From NCBI RefSeq assembly GCF_001411555.2, contig NC_049911.1:33927340-33991339 (forward strand): a stretch of DNA of 64,000 nucleotides, read 5' to 3'. This DNA is from Juglans regia. Taxonomy: Eukaryota; Streptophyta; Magnoliopsida; Fagales; Juglandaceae. A program made the translations under genes and the position numbers. Shown here one piece after another: positions 57,849 through 64,000 of the stretch. The notes under the pieces were generated by a model that saw nothing but the letters and a program-made list of their open reading frames with translations, ran no database searches and was not told the DNA's origin. Position 1 is the stretch's first letter; each line of letters begins with the position of its first letter.

Positions 57849-58540
57849 TAAGAGGCTTATGATATTGTACGATCAGACTAATTCCAAAATTAATAATTGA
57901 GTTTTCGTATTTTTGCAATTTGGGACTTCAGTTTTCGAGTTTTACAAAATTACTACGGAATTTTAAGAAACTTTCAAATAGGTATATCATTCAACTTTTT
58001 GTTAATCAAGTAATGGCATGTCATGTCAAGTCAATCAACCAATAAAGCTGACACCTGGCAATAATATTCACGTCAACCAATCAGAGGCTAGCATGTGATG
58101 TAGGGATTCCACGTGGTAATAACGCTGCTAATTTTCTAACGGTCAAATTAACGGATGTATGGAATTGTAAGTTTCTTACTACTTAAGTATCAATTTTACA
58201 AAAGTTAAAATCGACATTTCAGATTATAAAAACTTGAATTTATAATTAATCCTATAGAATTATAAATATCTGGAAAGCAGCCAAATTCTGGAAAGTTGCG
58301 AGCCTTTGATTATTTAATTTGGAAATAATGTACTGCATTAAATTAGGTTAGTTTACTAAAACATTTCTCACAGTAATATAACTCCATTAATATATCCCAG
58401 TGGTTCAAAAAAGCAATATTATAACATCTTAGTTTTGTTACTTATCATAATTCTCACATACCATATACTATATTTATATTTATTTTTTAATTTTTTTTTA
58501 AATTAATTAAATTCTTTTACTCGTATTATGTATGATGTAT

Positions 58541-59507
58541 TAGGCCTGTGCAGAAAACCCATGGACCCGTCCCGTCCAAACAATCCGAACCGACCCGACA
58601 GATAAAATGCGGGCCAAATGTATTTGCGGGTCGAATCCATCAAATGTCGGTTTTAACCCGTCTAAAGTGCAGGATTCGGATGCTCTCTAGCTTTTTGATC
58701 CAACGGTCACGAATCAACCCTTTCTTTCTAACACTTAAGCCGAATGTCATCTGTACTTCTAGTTTCCTTATTCGCAACAACCATCTCTCAACACGAACAA
58801 CCATCTTCTCCGCATATCTTCATCTTCTTCAGCGATCTGTGATAGGGAGTCTTGCCAAAAGTAAAAAACTCCTCTGTTGAGGCATTGAATCATGCAAAAC
58901 GATCTGTGATGAGAGTCTTTGACAGATGGATCATACTAGAGTTGCTTGTGGATAAAAAACTCCAGTATCTTTAGCGATCTTCTTCAGCAATCTTTGACAA
59001 GATTTAACCAGCTCGTCGTTGTCAAGGCCAAACTCGTCAGTCGTCTCCAAGATCATCGAGAAGAAGATCAAGGAGGCCGGTGGGTTTTGCCATTTGTGGG
59101 TTCAAATGCTTTGGGATTTTGTATTTGATGGTTTGATTCATATGAACTTGTTTTGTTTGTTCTTTTCTTTGGGTTTGTTCTTTGCCGTAGTTTTTCGATT
59201 TTGTGGTCACAGAAAATGATTTTGTGGTCGATAACAATAGAAGATCATCAGAGATAATGATTAATCAAAGAAATTACAGGTATATAAATTCTAATGTCTC
59301 ATTGAAAAGAAGAAATATAGAGCCTGCAAATTTTCTCTATTTGATGATTAACGACACTGCCATCTTTGAAAAATAAGAACACTAAATAAAAACTTTCAGG
59401 GGGTCGAACCCGACTTCTAGCGGATCAGATCGGATTAAGTTGATTTGCTCTGCGGATCGGGTCGGATCATGCTCAGACACTATGCGATTTGGTCGGGTTG
59501 CAGGCCT
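58541..59507. mobile_element. Element with 9-bp target duplication
   Basis: 967 bp with ends TAGGCCTGTGCA and TTGCAGGCCT (inverted, about 10 bp), flanked by ATGATGTAT at 58532-58540 and 59508-59516. GC-rich words resembling CGGGTC/GACCCG lie near both ends. No intact coding frame was recognised. Fits a Mutator-like non-autonomous element. Confidence 0.75.
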
Positions 59508-59946
59508 ATGATGTATGATATGAAGATTATAAGCAACATTTTTCATTAATATAAAATCAAGTTGAGTGCCACGTCACCGAATCAGCAAATGACTCTCAAG
59601 AGTCCAAGGACGTGAAGGTTTTGGTAATGATCTTCCACACCATAAACCTCTTATAGCTAGACGACACACGATTCTCTATTGTCCACGTACATTTTGCCGT
59701 GTACGTATATATTCTGCTCACCAGTCATATATAGTAGAGTACTACTTTTACTGCCTATAGTTATAAGTTAGTGTATTAATTATAAATCACTTTATTGTTA
59801 TTGTAGAAATAATTAAAACACAAATATTATTTTATGCTTTTTACTTATCAATTATTTTTTATATTGTCCATAAAAAAATCTAGCAAATTATAGATTCCTT
59901 TCGTACACATAGTAAGCCGGCGGGACCGCAAGTTCTCTATCTTCCT

Positions 59947-59954
59947 TATAAATA
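59947..59954 (+). promoter_or_regulatory. TATA box of the repeat-tailed LFS-like gene
   Basis: TATAAATA about 120 bases before the ATG at 60074, followed by a CT-rich then CA-rich leader, a common plant arrangement. Confidence 0.65.
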
Positions 59955-60073
59955 GCTAAGACCCCAACTACACAAGTACACATCTTCAACAATATCCACA
60001 CTGATCACTCCCAGATCAACATCTCCCACCATCCCTCTCTCGCTCTCTCTCTCTCTCGCCCACACACACACAA

Positions 60074-60799
60074 ATGGAAGCACCAGCACAACCAAAATGG
60101 GTAGAAAATCTCACTGCAGAACTAAAAATCGCAACAGCAGAAGAAGCGTGGCCATTCTTGGAGGACTACTGCAACCTAGCCAAATTTGCTCCTGACGTAA
60201 TCGACACGAGTCACCTTGTCGAAGGGATCTGCAACCAGCCTGGCCTCGTTCGCTACTGCGCTGCCACCGCAACAAAAGTATGGGACGGGCGTATGGAATC
60301 GAAGAAATTATGGGTCCATGAGAAGCTGAATAAGATAGATCCCATCAAGAAATCTTTGAGCTACGATGTCACGGAAAATAACGTCGGCATCAAGACCCTA
60401 GTGGGAACATGCTCAGTATATCCAATCAGCACGGAAAGCAAACAAGGGTGCATGCTCCAGTGGTCATTCGTCGCCGATCCGATTCCAGGGTGGGAACAAG
60501 ATGAGTTTGCATCTTTTATTCAGGCTATGCTAACTTCCATGGCGAAGAACATAGAAGATACAATAACCGCCAAGAAAAAGAAGACAGAAGATCCCAAGAC
60601 GCTATCTTCCATGGCAAAGAGCATAGAAGATATATTAACCGCCGAGAAAAAGAAGACAGAAGATCCCCAGACGCTATCTTTTATTCAGGCTATGCTATCT
60701 TCCATATCAAAGAACATAGAAGATATATTAACAGCCGAGAAAAAGAAGACAGAAGCTCTCATGAAGGCAGAAGATCCTCAGCTCCTATCTATTAATTAA
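60074..60799 (+). CDS. LFS-like protein with repeated Lys/Glu-rich C-terminal tail
   Basis: Single-exon gene, 241 aa plus stop. Residues 1-150 are the START/Bet v 1-fold LFS-like domain: QPKWVENLTAEL, AWPFLEDYCNLAKFAPDV, GLVRYCAATATKVW, WVHEKLNKIDPIKKSLSYDV, GCMLQWSFVADPIPGWEQDE. The usual last helix (FIQAMLTSMAKNIEDTI) is then repeated: units start at codons near 155, 179 and 210, with 24 aa between the first two and 31 aa between the last two because FIQAMLS is inserted. Each unit reads like SMAKNIEDILTAEKKKTEDP. Family members usually end after one such helix. The frame stays open across all repeats, arguing against a pseudogene. Its relative at 53609 is on the same strand 6 kb away. Substrate unknown; likely cytosolic. 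Confidence 0.88.
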   Translation: MEAPAQPKWVENLTAELKIATAEEAWPFLEDYCNLAKFAPDVIDTSHLVEGICNQPGLVRYCAATATKVWDGRMESKKLWVHEKLNKIDPIKKSLSYDVTENNVGIKTLVGTCSVYPISTESKQGCMLQWSFVADPIPGWEQDEFASFIQAMLTSMAKNIEDTITAKKKKTEDPKTLSSMAKSIEDILTAEKKKTEDPQTLSFIQAMLSSISKNIEDILTAEKKKTEALMKAEDPQLLSIN

Positions 60800-62104
60800 G
60801 TGACGTCGTTGCACTCTTCCACGTGTTGTATGTTGTTGTTGCGTTTGATCCCAAAATAATAAGTTGTTGTTGTGTGTGTGTGTTTCATTTGAAATTAAGA
60901 ATAAACATTGTACGTTGTCCGAAAATAAAAACCAGATGTTTTTGGTGTCCATTGTAGTATCTGCGCAATTCTAAATTAGTACTATTTTGATGCCGTTCTA
61001 TAGATTGGAATTAAACTGACTTCTTTGTCACCAAGTATGGATTTTTATTGCGTGTTCCAGAATATTGCAGGGTTCGTCAGTAATATTGTTATTATTTCAG
61101 GTATGATAGTACCATCCTGCTAATTATAGACTGTTCATGCCCGATTTTTCCCGTCCAGCTTGAAATCCGGATAATCGGGTTCACTCGGGAGGTTATCGGC
61201 TATAACCGAATTTCTCTAATCGGATACAACATTTAACACTCCATCAGAGATTACGGCCTAGAACAATTAAAAAAAAAAAAGGAAGTTCACAAAATTCGAG
61301 TATAATTATCCCAGAATCCGGATTTTGGATTTCAAACTCCTAATTCGTTCGGGTGAGAGTACACTATAAGATAACTGTTTAACTGTGACCAGTTATTTAT
61401 TATAAAAATGATTATTTTCAATCAAAATAAATTTATTTTTAATCATTCTCATCGCATGTAATCATTATAAATGATCATTTTTCTCGTAATGGTATATCAG
61501 ATACCTCGATCTGAGTAGGAGTGAACACCCTTGTTTCTAATTCTATCTATTAACCATTGACACCAACAAAAAAAAGTAGATGACAAATGGGCAATTGGGC
61601 CAATAACATGAACAATCATTGCCATATATACTTAAAGCTGCGAATTATTAGGAGCACGAATCAGATCACCATATAAATAACCAATTTGCAATATGTTTTT
61701 TAAACCATCAAAATGACAAAAACTTAGTTAATTAGATACACTAATCAAATTATCATAATAAAGTCACAGTATTTGTCCTTATCAAATCCTAAGGTGGGAT
61801 ACCTCATTAATCTTTTTATCATCTTAAAAATTCATATTGGGTGGATGATCATATTTGATCACCAGAAATGGTACTAATTGTAGAGTTCAATTTCTCAACT
61901 CAAATCGGGCATCATTTTGCGCACGTAAACTAGTGTTCTTTCCTCCAATTTCTTCCCCCGCTAATCTTGACATGGACATTCCACTGTCGCCAATAGCAAT
62001 TGCACGCGCGCTATCAAGATTTCTCAATCATGATCGATCAATCACAACTACCAGTCTTGTGCGGTGGAAAGATCGGCATAACAAACAACCATATGAAGTG
62101 CATG

Positions 62105-62135
<31 letters not shown>

Positions 62136-62374
62136 GCATGCCCCAGCAGTAAGTCAAACTTGCAGTAGATGATGATCAGAGGAGAGAAAACGAAATTGAC
62201 GACGTTTAGACATCAAGATTGTTTAATTATATGATGATTTTGAATGAGACGACAACTTATGATTGAAGGCATGCAAATATCATGTATTAACGTACACTGC
62301 GAAATTATACGTCAAAATGCATGGATCGGCGGTGTTTCTGCTACTCGACTGCAATGCATTATTTCACGTACGTA

Positions 62375-62416
<42 letters not shown>

Positions 62417-63408
62417 AAACTGGGAAAACTTACCCCCCAGCGGGCCAGCAATTCCCTCCAGCACATTAGGGTCTGAGCTGCCTAACCTTCGAAACCATAA
62501 AACCTTCCGGTTCCAGCAGAATGACGAAAAAGGAGTCATCTAATTAATTCAGCATGCGCATTATATTATACGCTTAAAACAACCAAGTTGCACTTGCACG
62601 TGACTGAACATTTAGTCTTATATATATATTAATATTAAATCCAGCGCACATGGCCTGATTTTTGCAATATAATAATATTGTTAGTGCGAGAGTTCTCGTC
62701 AATGCATGTGAATCGTATGGAACATTATTTTTAGAAAGGATCTGGTGTCATTTGAGAGAGTCAGCGGGAAAAAAATATTGGGTGACCAGTGAGCCATCCA
62801 GGTAATTAATAATGAAAATTAGTGGAGCTGTTTAAAATTACCGCTCCAACTTATCGCTAGATTATTTATATTATTTTAATTATTAATTTTTTTACTTAAT
62901 AATTAAATAAGTAATTAGTAATAAAATTGTGTATTTTTTATTTTCTTCTTAATGATAAAGGATTTTAAAAAAATTATTGAAAAAAAATGAAAAGAAAAAA
63001 TTTAAATTTAAATACGCTAGCGGTAAGATGGAAGGCCGCTAGAAATACTCATTATAATTACATGGAAATTTTACTAACAAAGTATATTGATTAATATTTT
63101 TTTAGTAATTTCAAGTACAAGCTTCGAATATACAAGCTATGTACAAACTTTTTATAAAAATGTAAGTTCAACTAATAAAGAATATTTTTTTTTTACACTT
63201 TTTATAGGTGGGGCTTAATTTTTTTTATAAGGGCTTGTATTAGAGCATATACAGTATGGAATCAACACTTTTACATCACCAGATGATGAAGAATTAGCTG
63301 CTCTTGACAACATGAAGGGTTCTGATATGAAGGCTCAATTATCATCAGATGAACACACTACTTGTAATACTTTTTTATTTAATTTACTAGAAGCTACGTG
63401 CATTTATA
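60800..63408. other. Intergenic region
   Basis: 3' flank of the repeat-tailed gene, then AT-rich DNA with TA tracts at about 62115-62135 and 62378-62413. Sequence near 61130-61340 has CCGGATAATCGGGTT-like words similar to element ends elsewhere, but no boundaries were found. Short open frames lack family resemblance. Confidence 0.5.
62378..62413. repeat. (TA)n microsatellite
   Basis: About 36 bases of uninterrupted TA dinucleotides in intergenic DNA. Confidence 0.95.
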
Positions 63409-64000
63409 GGCAAGTTTGTGGTTGTGTACTAATTTGATGATATCTTAGTGTATAGCAAGAACTTAAATGAACATATTGAGCATTTGAGATATGTGTTTGA
63501 TGTGTTGAGATGTGAAAAGTTGTATGCTAATTTCAAGAAATGTGCCTTTTGCATGGAAAAAGTTGTTTTTCTTGGTTATGTTGTTAGTACAAAGGGTATT
63601 GAAGTGGATGAATAGAAAGTCAAGGCCATCAAGGAGTGGCCAACGCCAAAAAACATCACTGAGGTAAGAAGTTTTCATGGCTTAGCTAGCTTTTATCGGC
63701 GTTTTGTTAAAGACTTCAGCACCATTGCTGCACCACTCACTGAGGTAATTAAAAAGAATGTTGGGTTTCATTGGGGGGCTAATCAAGAGAATACTTTTGC
63801 CACTATGAAAGAAAGGTTGTGCTCTGCACCTGTGTTAGCATTACCTGATTTTAACAAAACTTTTGAGATTGAATGTGATGCCTCAGGAATAGGGATTGGA
63901 GCCATTTTGATGCAGGATAGGTGGCCCATAGCCTTCTTCAGTGAAAAGTTAAGTGGGGCATCCCTGAAGTACCCTACTTATGACAAAGAGCTTTATGCTC
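63409..64000 (+). pseudogene. Ty3/gypsy reverse transcriptase / RNase H fragment (runs off the window)
   Basis: From about 63433 the frame reads FDDILVYSKN, then LGYVVSTKGIEVDE, stop, [13 protein letters not shown], then [17 protein letters not shown] and the RNase H start [16 protein letters not shown]. These are the RT thumb and RNase H of Ty3/gypsy pol. A TAG at about 63613-63615 and a disrupted start of the YxDD-type box show decay. The 5' part of pol is absent, and the element may continue past 64000. Confidence 0.85.

Noticed and set aside
61129..61530. Possible transposon with CCGGATAATCGGGTT-like words and a GTTCAC-type end pair
   Set aside because: The candidate ends do not match well and no target duplication was found.

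Overview
This is plant nuclear DNA. It has intron-rich genes with GT-AG junctions, AT-rich introns and spacers, dinucleotide microsatellites, and many non-autonomous DNA transposons, LINE and Ty3/gypsy fragments. Codon use and the repeated GAGTTGAG-type elements suggest a woody eudicot, probably Fagales (walnut/pecan relatives). That placement is an impression and was not computed.

Layout. 359-3075 (+): 3' part of a nuclear poly(A) polymerase gene; its 5' exons lie outside the window and its C-terminal tail is eroded. 6003-8077 (-): AHP-type histidine phosphotransfer protein of cytokinin signalling, six exons. 11481-16074 (+): plant cereblon (Lon-N plus CULT domains), eleven exons. 16725-21866 (-): cytosolic-type NADP-malic enzyme, 19 exons, tail-to-tail with cereblon. 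22000-28880: intergenic, with a LINE tail, a Ty3/gypsy LTR-gag fragment and nested DNA transposons. 28888-38549 (+): SAWADEE homeodomain protein (SHH), nine exons, whose fifth intron holds a degenerate LINE of about 5.4 kb flanked by an 8-bp target-site duplication. 43000-47889 (-): MUT9-like/photoregulatory (casein kinase 1-like) protein kinase, 16 exons. 48800-55620: a disturbed duplication zone with a truncated 5' copy and one intact copy (53609-54127, +) of a lachrymatory-factor-synthase-like START/Bet v 1-fold gene, a promoter expanded by transposons, and a decayed array of its 3' flank. 60074-60799 (+): a second, diverged member of that family with a repeated Lys/Glu-rich C-terminal tail. 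63409-64000 (+): a Ty3/gypsy RT/RNase H fragment running off the window.

The genes do not form a pathway. They are ordinary single eukaryotic transcription units. The most notable structures are the LINE inside a gene whose family acts in RNA-directed DNA methylation, the plant cereblon with a complete tri-Trp pocket, the duplicated LFS-like locus with its 3'-flank array, and the repeat-tailed LFS-like paralogue. Exon boundaries were read by hand from splice sites, reading phase and family similarity. CDS totals close in frame for all complete genes (AHP 149 aa, cereblon 552 aa, malic enzyme 593 aa, SHH 246 aa, kinase 687 aa, LFS-like 172 and 241 aa).
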